Assembly: GCA_946811695.1 (NCBI GenBank)
Contig: OX328132.1
Location: 99,637,422 to 99,701,421, forward strand
DNA: 64,000 bases
Direction: 5' to 3'
Source of the DNA: Gonocerus acuteangulatus
Taxonomy: Eukaryota > Arthropoda > Insecta > Hemiptera > Coreidae
In this document: piece after piece, positions 42,973 through 55,106 of the stretch
Layout: every line of letters begins with the position of its first letter
Position numbering within the stretch: position 1 is the stretch's first letter
Position numbers and translations under genes: made by a program
Notes under the pieces: model-generated
What the model saw: only the letters and a program-made list of their open reading frames with translations
Databases searched by the model: none
What the model was told of the DNA's origin: nothing

Positions 42973-43224
42973 ATGACTTTCATAATGGATTAAATGCACT
43001 TTTTAATCGATATTTTTTTTTCTAAAAACGTTTCTTTTTTTTGGAAGGGGGGCAAACACTTTTTTGAGCAAATTCATTAAATCTCATCAAACACAGGTAA
43101 ATGATTGTTATTGTGACCTCGTAAATATTATTTTTCCTAACGAAATTATACTAGCTTAGAGCATTTTCTGTTTCCCCTGAAAACATGTACGATATGGATA
43201 TATCCTGATTTGAAAGTATTCGCC
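42973..43224. other. Unique sequence interrupting the 74-bp minisatellite
   Basis: About 250 bp without the repeat. No gene recognised. Confidence 0.5.
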
Positions 43225-43330
43225 TCTAATAAAGGGTTAAGTGATGAAGCAAGATGAAGGATTGTATGATACGGGATTAATGGTTATTGACATAGCTAAT
43301 AAAGAGCTATATCAATAACCATACCAGGCA
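43225..43330. repeat. Outlying degenerate units of the 74-bp minisatellite
   Basis: AATAAAGGGTTAAGTGATGA, AGCAAGATGAAGGATTGTAT and TGGTTATTGACATAGCTAAT match the array at 42130-42972 at lower identity. Confidence 0.75.
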
Positions 43331-43900
43331 TGCATTATTTTATGATTGAGCTAATGAATTTTATGACTGAACGGTAATATGGCCAATGATAGAGCGCTCT
43401 GAATGAATCTTAAGAGTGAGATGTAATTAGAGTGTTTTATGAATCTTATATTGTGTTATATAAGGGAGCGAGAGGCTTTGTAAATGATACAATAAGATGT
43501 TGTGTTTTATGAGGAGGTGTAGATAATCAAATGACGATATTCATGGCGATACGGTCATTACATTTAAAGAGAGTTTAGTCATCCTCAACTCTCCATTAAT
43601 TATTACGACTGTAGAGATTGTCATAAGATGGAATTAGTCAGCGAAGAGTGCGTGACCGTGAAATTGAGAATTTAACCCGTTAAATTTGTGCCTGGATTAG
43701 ATGGGGGAGGGGCTGTCAGCACTAAACGTTGCCCTTCTCTCTCCCTCCCTCACCCTCTAGGGCAGATCTCCCCTTCCCATCATACACCCTTATAATTAAC
43801 TCCCTGTCGTATTTTTCTCCCTCTGGCGAAAACAGTTAATTCTAAAAATAATATCTAAAAAGCATAATACGAACATGTGATGAGGAATAATGAGAAAATA
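43331..43900. other. No gene recognised
   Basis: About 570 bp, including a C/T-rich patch at 43730-43790. No supported feature. Confidence 0.5.
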
Positions 43901-44076
43901 TAAAACGAGTACTTGCAAGCATATGAAGTAAGTGGAACGATTTTTTTCGCGCGACATTCGCTCCAAAAACCATGTTCCGGTGGGCTGATTCTGCTGGTTA
44001 ACGAGCTTGACGAAAGATTTTTGTACCAAATTTCATCAAAATCGGACCATTATTGAGGCAAGGAAAGCGCAAACAG

Positions 44077-44129
<53 letters not shown>

Positions 44130-44264
44130 AATTTTAACCACCTTTATTTTCGTTCTCTAGGGGTTCTGAAACGTAAAATTTTCCAGTCGGCACTTCCGGA
44201 TTGTTTCATGAGGTCAACCTTATAAGCAGGGTTCCTCCCTATGAAGGGAGGGAGGAACCGCCCT
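43901..44264 (-). mobile_element. Family A repeat, hairpin half
   Basis: Inverted relative to 34659-35577: TAAAACGAGTACTTGCAAGC, TTTTTCGCGCGACATTCGC, GCTGGTTAACGAGCTTGACG, TTTTTGTACCAAATTTCATC, (TA)n, GGGGTTCTGAAACGTAAAAT, GTCGGCACTTCCGGATTG, and then the terminal hairpin GGTTCCTCCC (44230-44239) / GGGAGGAACC (44250-44259), ending in CTAA. The other half is missing. Confidence 0.8.
44081..44127. repeat. (TA)n tract inside family A
   Basis: TA repeats at the conserved internal position of family A. Confidence 0.95.
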
Positions 44265-44654
44265 AAATGTTTATGTTATGATAGGCACATTTCAAGCAAT
44301 GGTGTGCAAGCTGCATTTACAGGTCTTAAGTTGTTGAACGGGCTTTATTAGGGCAAAGAAATATAAGCTTATGTTTGCCCGCGATGTAGCTTTTTGTTTA
44401 AATTTTTGTTCCCATTATACTGTCTTGTCATATAAAAAAAAAATCATCTTAGCGCATTTCCATATCTTTTGATCCCTGGTGTCATTTTGGAACCTTGTTG
44501 TACTTAGTATTTTGTAAAAATATCATACACCTACTCTCTTCTAAAATCTTGAATATCCATTTCCAAGGAATATATAAGATGATATAAACATTCCCAGAAG
44601 TGCTCATGGCTGTTAATAAAATATGCCTTTTATAAAATTTCCTTAACTCCAAAA
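44265..44654. other. No gene recognised; degenerate dispersed motif
   Basis: Near 44445-44490, ATCATCTTAGCGCATTTCCA, TATCTTTTGATCCCTGGTGT is a degenerate minus-strand copy of the dispersed CTAAGATGACGC motif. Confidence 0.45.
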
Positions 44655-44884
44655 GTAACCCAAGTTTAAATATCTCAATGAGATGGAGATTGTTAGCCGA
44701 TGCGGTGATACGAAGTCAATGATGGTTGGGATTCGGCTGGGAGCACAAAACGTCAGATCAGAAAGATTTCTGCCTGAAGATCTGACGTTTTGTTCTCCTA
44801 GCTGAGTCCCATCTATCCCTTGACTTCGTTTCACCGCAACGGCTAACTTTCTCAAACTCATTAAGATATTTAAACTTTGGTTAC
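44655..44884. mobile_element. Fold-back element, family E, palindrome with 106-110-bp arms
   Basis: The left arm 44655-44760 and right arm 44774-44884 match after reversal with scattered mismatches: GTAACC.AAGTTTAAATATCT, GTTAGCCG.TGCGGTGA, ACGAAGTCAA, ATTCGGCTGGGAG versus ACTCAGCTAGGAG, and ACAAAACGTCAGATC. The centre is about 13 bp. No coding capacity. Confidence 0.85.
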
Positions 44885-44886
44885 GT

Positions 44887-44966
44887 AGGAGAACAAAACG
44901 TCAGATCTTCAGGCAGAAATCTTTCTGCAGATTTCTGCTTGATGACCTGACGTTTTCTTCTCCTAG
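44887..44966. mobile_element. Second, smaller family E palindrome
   Basis: AGGAGAACAAAACGTCAGAT, CTTCAGGCAGAAATC pairs with GATTTCTGCTTGATGACCTG, ACGTTTTCTTCTCCT around the centre TTTCTGCA. It lies 2 bp from the larger palindrome and shares its inner sequence, so the unit was duplicated and folded twice. Confidence 0.8.
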
Positions 44967-45971
44967 CCGAATCCCAACCATCCCTGGCCTTCGTTTAAAT
45001 ATCTTAGTTCGTATGAATGCCAGACAGCTAGAAAAAGTCTCGTATGCGCCTGGGCTGAGCTCAATATGCGGCTCTCCATTAGAACCTGTGGTTTATATAA
45101 TCGTCCCAGCCTATGCTTCGTCTCTGCTTCGTCTGCTCTGGGCTCAATTTGCGCCCGGCCTTAGTGGCAGGTTCTCTAGATTCAAAGTTCCTGTGCTCGA
45201 CCGGCGTTGGTGAGTAACAATATCGAAGCTTTGGTTATATTCTTTCCAGTCTGCGGTACTCATAGAATTTTCTGCTATTTTTATAATTGTTCCCCTAACA
45301 ATTTATCTGATTAGCTCGGTTTAATATGATGTACCAGAATCTTCTCTTTACTAGTATCCAGAAAAATTACATTTATATCAGTGATATTTCTGGAGCAGTT
45401 ACAGGTAGAAAAATTCCTATCATGCCTCATCTCTACTCCGCTCATTATTCATATAGAAGAGAATTATCAGCATGTTTGAAGAATATGTTCCCGGTATTTT
45501 AATTATTTAATAATGCTTATTAAAATTCGATCTATCAACTATTTGAATAGTGAATCCAAATGATACATTAGGAAAGCGGCTCGCTCGGCTAATCATTGAG
45601 TAAATAGGCATAATGCTTGAATAACATTACTAACTTGAATAAGATGAAGACAGTAATAATGTATATAATATATACCACTAATTCCCTAGGTGAGGGAGAA
45701 AGAACAGAATAAATTTTAGATGACCATGGGTAAATTTTAGAGAGGAGGATTCTACACAGGGGACCCAAGGGGGAAGGGGGGCTATTTGTTAGCTGCCAAA
45801 GAGCATGCCGAAACCTTCGAAATATAGAGTTTTCTGAAAAATTTGACGTTTTCTACCAAGCGAATCCAAACCATTCCTTGATTTTTATCACTTACTACAG
45901 TTGAGAAAAACGCGTTGAGTTAGTTATATAATCACTATTATTAATGTTTATTGCCTGGAAGAAGCTCTCTC
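44967..45971. other. No gene recognised; one degenerate family E fragment
   Basis: About 1 kb. 45790-45895 reads TTAGCTGCCAAAGAGCATGC, CGAAACCTTCG ... CTACCAAGCGAATCCAAACC, a decayed family E copy that has lost its CTGANGA box. Confidence 0.45.
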
Positions 45972-45987
45972 TCTATATATATATATA

Positions 45988-46037
<50 letters not shown>
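45972..46037. repeat. (TA)n microsatellite with TTTATTTATTTA interruption
   Basis: Two TA tracts separated by TTTA repeats, preceded by a short CT tract. Confidence 0.95.
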
Positions 46038-46039
<2 letters not shown>

Positions 46040-46894
46040 ACTAGACCTCATCTACTCAAAAATAATGTTTATTAGTGTGAGAATATCAGGTGGTGCTGAG
46101 GATCATTTGAGATTAGGTAGACACATATAAATAAGGCCCAAATCTCTGTGGTAGTTCATTTAGATCCCTGAGTCGTAATGAGTTTAGGAAGCGATAAATT
46201 TACTAATCGCTTAAACAGGAAACAAGTTGATCCTGCAAGAAAAAATAATTGAAAAGCTTCATAAAAATATTTTAATTAAGATAATGGGCATGTAGATGGC
46301 GCTGGTGAGGGGTGCTGGCAATCAGGGTAATGGCCGCTCCGATAATTAGAAAGAGTATTTCAGGTTTATACATGTGAGGATAAATCCTTTCCTCTCATCG
46401 TGCCCTTTTACCCATCCCATTCAGTTTCGGAATAGTACCTTCGGATTTAACAGCCTTTGTTTGAGCAATAGCCCGACGACTACAGAGCCACGTCTGAAAA
46501 TTGGTGTATTGAAAATGGTGCCGCGTTCCAGCTCTGATGAAGTGACAACGCTGGTACTTCTGAGCACTAGGACCTGGCATGTAGTGGCACGTTCGAATAT
46601 TCAGTAAATGACTAGTAGTAACCGTTTCTAGAATCGGTATTGAAAAGTAAAAATACTTCTTTTCACGAGCTGCCTATACGTTGATTATAGGTTTACACCC
46701 AAGACTTGCTGCGATTAAAGAATCCTTTTTCGTAAGGCAGTCTACTATGATTGTTTTACAATAGGATGTTTCACCAGGCACTTAAACAACGAGAGCGGCG
46801 ACGCTACGTCAGTGTTGTGACTTTAGGGACTGGAGAGATAAAAAAAATGAATTATCTACTTATTGCATGGGATACAATTATTATAGTGAAACGC
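46038..46894. other. No gene recognised
   Basis: About 860 bp. A plus-strand frame of 77 codons at 46374-46607 has no recognisable domain. Confidence 0.5.
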
Positions 46895-47391
46895 TAACAC
46901 AGACACACGAAATAAGAAAGGTGGTATTTTCCAAAGACATCATACATGGTTTCTTATGTATTTCGGCACGTTGAATCCGAATCTGGAGTCCATTTCACTC
47001 CAGCACGGGAGGTTTAAGGGCATTTGAAGGTAAAATTTTGTTTGAAGTCGTTAAGAAGAAATAACTAGAGCTTCCATGGTTTTGAGGGTCGCTGAATTCG
47101 AATATCCGAGGTCCGTTTCACCCCATCGGCGTAAAATCAGGGGCATTTCAAGGACAAATATGTTTATTTTGAAAAAAAATAAATCTGGAGTCAAAAATTT
47201 AATTTTACAAAATAGAGATATTTGTCCTTGAAATGACTTCATACGAAAATTGCTCAAATGCCCTTAAACCTGACTTACTGGGGTGAAACGGGCTCCGGGT
47301 TCGGATTCAGCGTGTCGAAATGCATGACAATTTATATGTATGGTGTCTTTGGAAAATACCACTTTTTTTATTTTGTGTGCCTGTGTAATAA
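46895..47391. mobile_element. Family B MITE with inverted repeats of about 130 bp
   Basis: The left end reads AACACAGACACACGAAATAA, then GGTGGTATTTTCCAAAGACA, CGTTGAATCCGAATCTGGAG and GGTTTAAGGGCATTTGA. The right end, reversed, reads TTACACAGGCACACAAAATA, GTGGTATTTTCCAAAGACAC, CGCTGAATCCGAACCCGGAG and GGTTTAAGGGCATTTGA. The ACACAGG.CACAAA start and the CGCTGAA..CGAATCTG.AGTC block are shared with the larger element at 30452-31763. A third partial copy of that block lies inside at about 47092-47155. No coding capacity. Confidence 0.75.
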
Positions 47392-49339
47392 TTACACCGT
47401 TCCTTTTATTTCTTGCATTAGAGATTCTGATAGCAGACGTCGCATAGCTACGCTGGTACCTCCATAAGTACGTCTCTTTCGAGAATTGGCATGTAAATTG
47501 TAGAACTTTCTTCAGTCAATGTTCCTACGATTGCAAAGAGTCTATCCGTATGAGTACGGTGTCCTACGACCAGCATAATTTCGGAGCCCCTCTTTAGCAA
47601 TGTTTCTATGATGGTTGAATATCATTCAAGCAGTAATTCTATAGCGGCCAAGTATCGTTCAAGCACTGATTCATTCATGGCTGTGACCCAAGGACTGGAG
47701 AATCTCAGTCACGCAGTGATTCATTGATTACTGTGACTCTTCCAATCAGGGTCACTACGAATAAGGTGTCTCGTTCAAACTGTGCTATAGAGAACATTTT
47801 AAAACAAAATTGTGTCAATGATAAGAAATATATAATCAAAAGTATCGCAAGCAGCGTCATTAGCACAAAAACGTCATTATCATTCCTCCAGAAAAAGGAT
47901 AAAAATAAAAAAGCATGCTGTTCCAAAATAAAATGTGGTATTGCAATACGCTAATTATTTGTAGAATTGTTTCGAAATACCCCAAATACCTTTATGTTTT
48001 CAGTAATGGATATTTATCTCATTTCGGCGCATAGAGTTCTACGGTCTTTACCACCGGGTTATCTACTGTTTTAAACATACATAGTGATGTATTGATTAAT
48101 TAAGACAACCCACTTCAAACCAGATTCGTACCAGCATTCTTAATTGGCCTATTCACTAAGCACCCTGACACCAAAAGCTACATACTTAATACATAATAAT
48201 TTAAGGCCCCGAGAGGACCGTTGTGTGTGGAGGGAAAGTTTGATGCCCTAGATCACAATTTCTCTCATCCATTTACACTGAGAGCTCGTCCCATGACTGG
48301 TCATACACAATGAGTTGAGGCACGTCATCGTGAAACGCATGACAGAAAGAAGCATGCTGTTGGATCGGTCATGCCCCGCAAGGCTTCATGCTTGAATTAC
48401 AAACGGTGCCCTTGTCACGACCGCGAAACGGCCTCCCAGTCCTTCGTTCTCGTATTCATTAGGATTCTAACACATGGAGCCACATGGAGATAGAAAGGCG
48501 CAACACCGGTCATCATTGATTCAACTTTCTTTCGTCATCAGCCCACCCCTGCATGCATTGTGCATGTGTTTGATATTCCAGATGCGCCTGCCACAGAAAA
48601 GTGCAGCCGTCGGCAAGCCTTTGATACTGGTCTTAAAAAAAACTTGAAAACATTTCTTACTCTACCATCCTAACAGAAAAACGACAGACCCACACGGACT
48701 AAATCAGCTTTGCAAGATTATACCTAATCCCAGGAATATGTACAAAACACTGCATAGTCTTATACCTTCCCGGTAAATATATTTAATTATTTTTTATTAA
48801 TGGCAGTCAAAGGAACAACATTCCGTGTTTTTTATTTATTTTTCTAATCAAACGGCATTCCTTATCAACATTACCGCAATGATTTTTTTAATTAGATGTA
48901 ATATTTTATATAATTCTCGTAGACTTCCACGGCCAAATTGGTACCACGTTTCACCAGACAATCTGCCGGCTTCCTCAGGGTTCTTCCCCCCTGGGGTATT
49001 CATTGAGTAGGGTATTCATTGAATAGAAATTACTGCATTAGTAGGATAACATTAATAAAATAAATCTTAACAATAACCCATAATGAATATGCCATTATTC
49101 ATGAAATAAAAATTCATTTTATAATTTACATCGTTCATCACACCTATTATCTGTAAGTAGGACAAACAACGGGAGTCCACATGGCAATGAATATTCCATA
49201 GAAACATTTTGAAAATTACGTTTTTCACAAATGAGGCACTGCTTAAGGCGGCGAACAGGAAATCTTCTTCAAAAATTTCGGACTTTCAAGACCCCTAAAT
49301 GGGATTATGATATTGAAAACCGAGCAAAACTATCGGATG
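47392..49339. other. No gene recognised
   Basis: About 1.9 kb. It contains a small tandem duplication near 48994-49027 (GGGTATTCATTGAGTA / GGGTATTCATTGAATA). A GC-richer patch lies at about 48210-48620. No repeat partner was found. Confidence 0.5.

Positions 49340-49384
<45 letters not shown>
49340..49384. repeat. (TA)n microsatellite
   Basis: Uninterrupted TA. Confidence 0.95.
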
Positions 49385-49390
<6 letters not shown>

Positions 49391-49599
49391 CGGTATTTTG
49401 TACAAAAAAAATGGCCTACATACCGATTACTTTTTATCGAAGAAAGTTAATTGCAAGATTACAAACACTTGCTAAAGGAAAATTTTTTGTGCCAGATGAG
49501 TAATTTTGAAGAAACTGCAAGCATGGCAATTCCTCTGTTAGAAGTAGATATAGTATTATCTAATCTACTGTTTTTCTCCCTACGTGGTCTTAAATGATG

Positions 49600-49730
49600 A
49601 TCAAAGGCCCCTTTCGATGTGCCCATCACTGAAAAAGGTAAATCTACTGCAGCCTGGTTTCTAACTCATGCCTCTAATATCCTTATGCCCAGAGTCCATA
49701 GCCCTAACCACTGAACCACCCCAAGGCTAA
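49600..49730 (-). mobile_element. tRNA-like SINE remnant
   Basis: The minus strand has TGGTTCAGTGGTTAGGGC (49718-49701), a good A box, then GGACTCTGGGCATAAGG where an anticodon arm would be, and GAGTTAGAAACCAGGC (about 49667-49652) in the position of a degraded B box. The spacing is tRNA-like. The body after the head does not match the other SINEs here, and no target-site duplication was found. Confidence 0.55.
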
Positions 49731-50766
49731 TCTAGACAAACATTGCCAAAATAGAGAGGGGGGATGGAGGCACGTGACAGTCTGGCCCTATCTGAGTCTT
49801 CCCCTATGTAAATCCCCAGTCATTATTCAGAATAACATTCGGCGGAGGCCCCCTCTCAAGCACTGCCTTCACATCGCCCATCACTTCCTTAGTGCTTCTG
49901 CTCCCTATTCATAGCCTTTATAAACTACCTAGGCCGAATAGCCTCCCATCCTTTCTATAGTGCCAAACTCTCTCTCAAGTGCCAATAATATTCATCCCCC
50001 CTTATCTTAACACGCCTTATCTTCTCTTTTTACATTTCTTATACAAGCATTAATGCCAGGGTTTTCGGGATTAAGCTTGGGAATCCAATAAGGCCATATG
50101 ATTTAACCTTATTCTGGCATTATATAATCTTTAGAGCGTTCGGATTAATTTACCCATCATGAGAATTTGTTGCTGTCAACCCAATAATTCTAGTTGGAGA
50201 GATATGCATAAGTTATTCCACCTTCATTTACGTTCTCTTTTGGGGTACTATGGTCGTTTGCAAACCTCAATGGGTCCAAGTTTCATGTTGCTTAGAGAAA
50301 TAATGAAAATACAGCTCGTGCAAATACTACCGAACCAACAGATGCTACCGAAAAAAAAGTCCGATTCGCAGGAACTGCGTCATCTTAGCGCGGTTCCGTT
50401 CTTATCTCTAGTGTTTATGAAGGCATAGAATAGAAACAGTTATTACTTTGTATAGATCAATAGCGAAACACCTATCCAAATGAAATCTCAAACAAACCAG
50501 TCTTGAAAGGTCTTTATTTACAATCTTACCTGTATGGGTCAGCTATCCCATAAGTCGGGCAGAAAGGCCTCCGCTCAGAGGCATTTGGAAAGCCTTGGGA
50601 TCTCTCTCTTTGAACGCTACATTTTTAACAATAAATTGATCTTCTTATTTTACTTAATCTGTTTTATTGTCAAATACATTATCTGACTATAAGCAATTTA
50701 AAAATAACAAGGAATAAAACAGACAAAAAGAACAGTTCGAATAAGCGAAATCAATTACTTTAAAGT
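49731..50766. other. No gene recognised; one copy of the dispersed motif
   Basis: About 1 kb. 50358-50420 carries, on the minus strand, AGGAACTGCGTCATCTTAGC read in reverse (plus-strand words GTCCGATTCGCAGGAACTGC, GTCATCTTAGCGCGGTTCC), a good copy of the dispersed motif. Confidence 0.5.
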
Positions 50767-51607
<841 letters not shown>

Positions 51608-51654
51608 AAACCAAACATACTAGGAATTATAATAATCAATCCTCAAAGGATTAA

Positions 51655-52080
51655 TATAGGGCGTTTGGAATTGCTAGATCTCAACGATTACTTGGGAACG
51701 ACTGTAGCCAAGGATAGCAGAATTGCCTGGGAGACATTAAATCTTATAAAGAAGGCCAATGGTGTATTCCAACAACTTTCCTAAACATTCATTGGAATGA
51801 GGAAAATAAGCAGATCAGCTAAATTGAAAACATTTGAAATCCTTTTTCACTCAGCACTTCTGTATATATCTGTGTATTGCACTGAATATTGGTCAACGTT
51901 GGAGAGGCATTCATAAGCAGTTAATAGACTCAGAAATAAGATATCAGCAACACGTACTTCAGGAACCCCAACTAAAGTGATTCAGACTAAAGTAAGCCGA
52001 ATGGAGGGTAGCTAGAAGTGGCTGAAGTGGTAAGGTAAGGCTTACTATGCCCGAAGGTAGTTTTGTGTGCTTAGTAAAAA
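51655..52080 (+). pseudogene. LINE reverse-transcriptase fragment (C-terminal to the catalytic core)
   Basis: Plus strand reads RLELLDLNDYLGTTVAKDSR, IAWETLNLIKKANGVFQQLS, a stop, then TFIGMRKISRSAKLKTFEIL and LLYISVYCTEYWSTLERHS with a further stop. The pattern YLG.T......I...I.KA...F..L, K.K.+E.L..+LLY....CTE.W follows the palm in many LINE reverse transcriptases. The YXDD core is not present, and several stops are. It differs from the Jockey-like and I-type elements in the window, so it is a third LINE type. Confidence 0.65.
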
Positions 52081-53771
52081 GAACTAACCTGTATCAAAGA
52101 TTGTTTAAGACATTGATCGAGGCTAATCCACGCTAAATACACAAAGACGTTAGAGGAGAAAGAACAAAAAAAAAAAGGTTCCAGGTCAATAACCAGAGAA
52201 TCGGTGGTATCTAAACACGTTCTCGCCAAGGTTTGCAGACTAATGCAATTCGGAGGAACCACGCCATCTCAGCTTGTTTTCAGTTTAGTCAATGAACTAA
52301 GTCAATCTGTCAATTGTAATGTTTTCCCAATTTGATTAAGCTCGCTAGGTATCGTAACACTCCCAGAGAAGTAAAACAAATTTGTTTCTCTAGTGTGCGT
52401 AGATTGAGAGTGATATCTGTGGATATTTTCTCTCCTCATGATATCACAGCCCACTTCTCCTTCGCCTCCAATCCTCCTTGCTAGTCGTAGGCTATGGTTG
52501 GATGGCGTAAGGTAACTCCAGGTCATCCTAGAATCCTTCCTAACAAGGAAGGCATTCGGTTGACAACTGGAGACACCTGAGGCGTGAGCAAGTAACATGT
52601 ATCAAATTACATAATGCAATTGAATTGTAGATTGTGATATTCTAAAATAAAATAAATTAAAAAAAAAAAAAAAAAGTGCGCGTAAAAACACTGTCCCAAT
52701 ACACGCTAAATGATCTCGTATATTCGTGGAAAGGTCCTTTTCGCTACTGCTTGGCTGAGAAAATTCCTAAGTAGATGCAAGTCACTAACACACTAGCCGA
52801 ACACTTTGAATGTTTTTCTCAGCGCGAGAAAAGGCTTTAAATATTTGTCGTAGGATCGATTCTCAGAGGAGGGGAGGATAACGGCCCTGTTCCACGGCAT
52901 CTCTCCTTACCCATCCTCATTCACTGAACCACTCTGCATCCTCGCCTTTTTTTTTTTTTTTCTTTTTTTTTTTTGTTCTTTTTTTTTTATTCTGTTCCTC
53001 CAGCCGGAACCGTTTCAGCGAAATTTACACTGTTTTTTCTCTCCAGTGTTACTACGCCTCTTTCACAATTCTTCCTAGTGGGAAGGGATTCTCAAACGAC
53101 GCTCTACTTGTTTAGAACGACGATTGAGCTTCAGTTTCCACTTGTGAGAACTCTGAAGGGGCGTAGAGAACTCTTCTATAACGTTCCACTAGAATTCCCC
53201 CAGGTTTATTGAAATCGAAATAGAGATTAAATCGAGCCCGGTAATGTGTAGTATATCTCCCCTTTGTTCTTTCGGCAGTCTTGAGTTCGTGATTTCGAAT
53301 ATTACTTTAAATGTTCATAGATCTTTCCTTAGCAGAAAAAAATAGACGAATCAATGATATAACAGAGATTTTCATTGGTCAAATAATATAGAATGAAAAT
53401 ACCTTAATACTGATTCAATAATAATTACTATAATTGTAATTAGTACTTACAATGATTTTAAATATTATCAAAACTTTTCAATTCGCATCAGCCAATTATA
53501 ATATTAAGAGAACAAAACAAAGCCAGGAGTCAATTAATAAAAATAAAAATCGCACGCTGTATTGAGTGGTTCGATTTTCTTGAAATTTAATAGAAATAGC
53601 TCGAGTAAAAAGTCAAAAATAGCTTGCCTTTTTTTTTCTCTTTCAATATCCGTACCCAATATAGGTTGAACGCCAATATGAAGGCTGTCCAAGTGCCGTT
53701 CGATTTTAAAAAACCTTTAAAAATCGGCCCTGTTTATGGTCTGAGAGTATAATTACTATTAATATAAAAAT
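52081..53771. other. No gene recognised
   Basis: About 1.7 kb. It holds an A run at 52659-52675 and a T-rich tract at 52947-52990 (possible old retroposon tails without recognisable bodies). A plus-strand frame of 79 codons (52973-53212) has no recognisable domain. Confidence 0.45.
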
Positions 53772-54169
53772 TAATACGAAGGTAGAAATTGTCAGGGTTC
53801 GGTCGTTGTGTCTTAATAAAACCACATTTTTTTTTATGTGACAATGGGTTTTATCATGAAGATTTATTTTTATTTATCATGGGATTTATTTATCATGAAG
53901 ATTATGGGTTTTTATTTTTTGCCGTTTTGGCTTGAAATTCAAACGGGGGGACATAGCACACACTTACTTTATAATCTTTTTCTGTTTTTTTTTTTAATCT
54001 CTTTTGTATATAAATTAGTATTAACTCTGTCCTACTTGTTCAACAGCCCTGATGAAGGCTTGAATTTCAAGCCGAAACGGCGGCAAACAATGAAACCAAT
54101 TTTCACATAAAAAATGTAGTTTTATTTAGTCACAACGACCGAGCTCGGACAATTTCTACCTTTGCATTA
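53772..54169. mobile_element. Family D inverted-repeat element, complete copy
   Basis: The left arm starts GGTAGAAATTGTCAGGGTTC, GGTCGTTGTGTCTTAATAAA. The right arm, reversed, reads GGTAGAAATTGTCCGAGCTC, GGTCGTTGTGACTAAATAAA. Inner words GCCGTTTTGGCTTGAAATTC and (reversed) GCCGTTTCGGCTTGAAATTC extend the pairing, so each arm is over 100 bp. The total is about 400 bp. No coding capacity. Related copies are at 7437-7806 and 32991-33060. Confidence 0.8.
54049..54077 (+). ncRNA. Hammerhead-ribozyme-like core (candidate), family D
   Basis: As RNA: CUGAUGA (54049-54055), an A, stem GGCUUGA / UCAAGCC closed by a short loop (54057-54073), then GAAA (54074-54077) and CGGCGGC. This is the best match in the window to the hammerhead CUGAUGA-stem II-GAAA order. 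The unpaired A before stem II and the absence of a clear cleavage-site strand keep it a candidate only. Confidence 0.35.
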
Positions 54170-54879
54170 CTAAGGATCAACGATCTTCTCTCAATAAAAA
54201 TTGATACGATTTTTTAAAATATTTTAAGACCATTAAAACCGACATAAAACTATGGGGTCTACATTTTCAAACTGGAAAACCGAAACGAGTTTTCAGGTGA
54301 AATATCGTCTATGCGGGGAGCTTCACAGAGGGTAAGCATTTAGTATTGAAATTATGCAGAAAGTGTCATTATTTACCTTTTGAAATGTAAATTTTCCAGG
54401 CTGCTGAAATGAACGAAGTTCACTGCGTTTATAGGATATTGCATTATATTTTGGTAGAACAATTTGGAGTGGAGGATGAAAGATTATAGAGTCCGACTCG
54501 CAGGAACTGCCTTACCTTAGCGCGTTTACGTTTTTATCCCTAGCATCATTTGGAAAACCTTGAATAGTTTTGTTTTGCTATTTCTTGAAAAATGAAAAAG
54601 TACTTGTGGACATGTAAAATGAAATCTGAAAAGCTACAATATAACCTAATAGAATATTAGGCACCACAGCAGGAAACTGACAGTATCCTAGGCGGAAATT
54701 AATTCTTCCGCCTTAACAAATTTCTTTTTAGGAAAACACTATTACCAATATTCTTCCTACTTCCTGCCTTATTTTACTAAAATACTATTTTTCCTTTAAA
54801 TACAATCAAAAAACAAAACAATTAAAAACTGAAGTAGAGACAAAAAAATGACCAGGAGAAGGAAACTGACACTGTCGAA
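54170..54879. other. No gene recognised; one copy of the dispersed motif
   Basis: 54487-54560 holds GTCCGACTCGCAGGAACTGC, CTTACCTTAGCGCGTTTACG, TTTTTATCCCTAGCATCATT, a minus-strand copy of the dispersed motif with its AAATGA..CTAGGGATAAAAA extension. Confidence 0.5.
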
Positions 54880-55106
54880 GTTTAAGCACCGATTTCCTTA
54901 ATGAGATCCATCCATTAAAAATTACTTCAGAGCCATCTTTGTAGGTAAATTAGGATTTTCGTATATTTTTAAAATATATTGAAAACGGCTGTTAAATCGT
55001 GGTAAGTGAGCGGTGACGATTTGAATGTTTACTACATTTTCAACAAATCTTATCTAAAAACATCTTCGATGAGACGATCTCAAGTGAAGAAATAAGTGCT
55101 TAAAAA
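54880..55106. mobile_element. Family A ends arranged as an inverted repeat
   Basis: TTTAAGCACCGATTTCCTTA ... AATTACTTCAGA on the left and TCTTCGATGAGACGATCTCA ... GAAATAAGTGCTTAAAA on the right are both family A termini in opposite orientations, with arms of about 100 bp. The middle keeps TTGAAAACGG.TG..AATC. The hairpin half is absent. Confidence 0.65.

Noticed and set aside
52973..53212. Frame of 79 codons after a T-rich tract
   Set aside because: It starts inside the T tract and shows no recognisable family.
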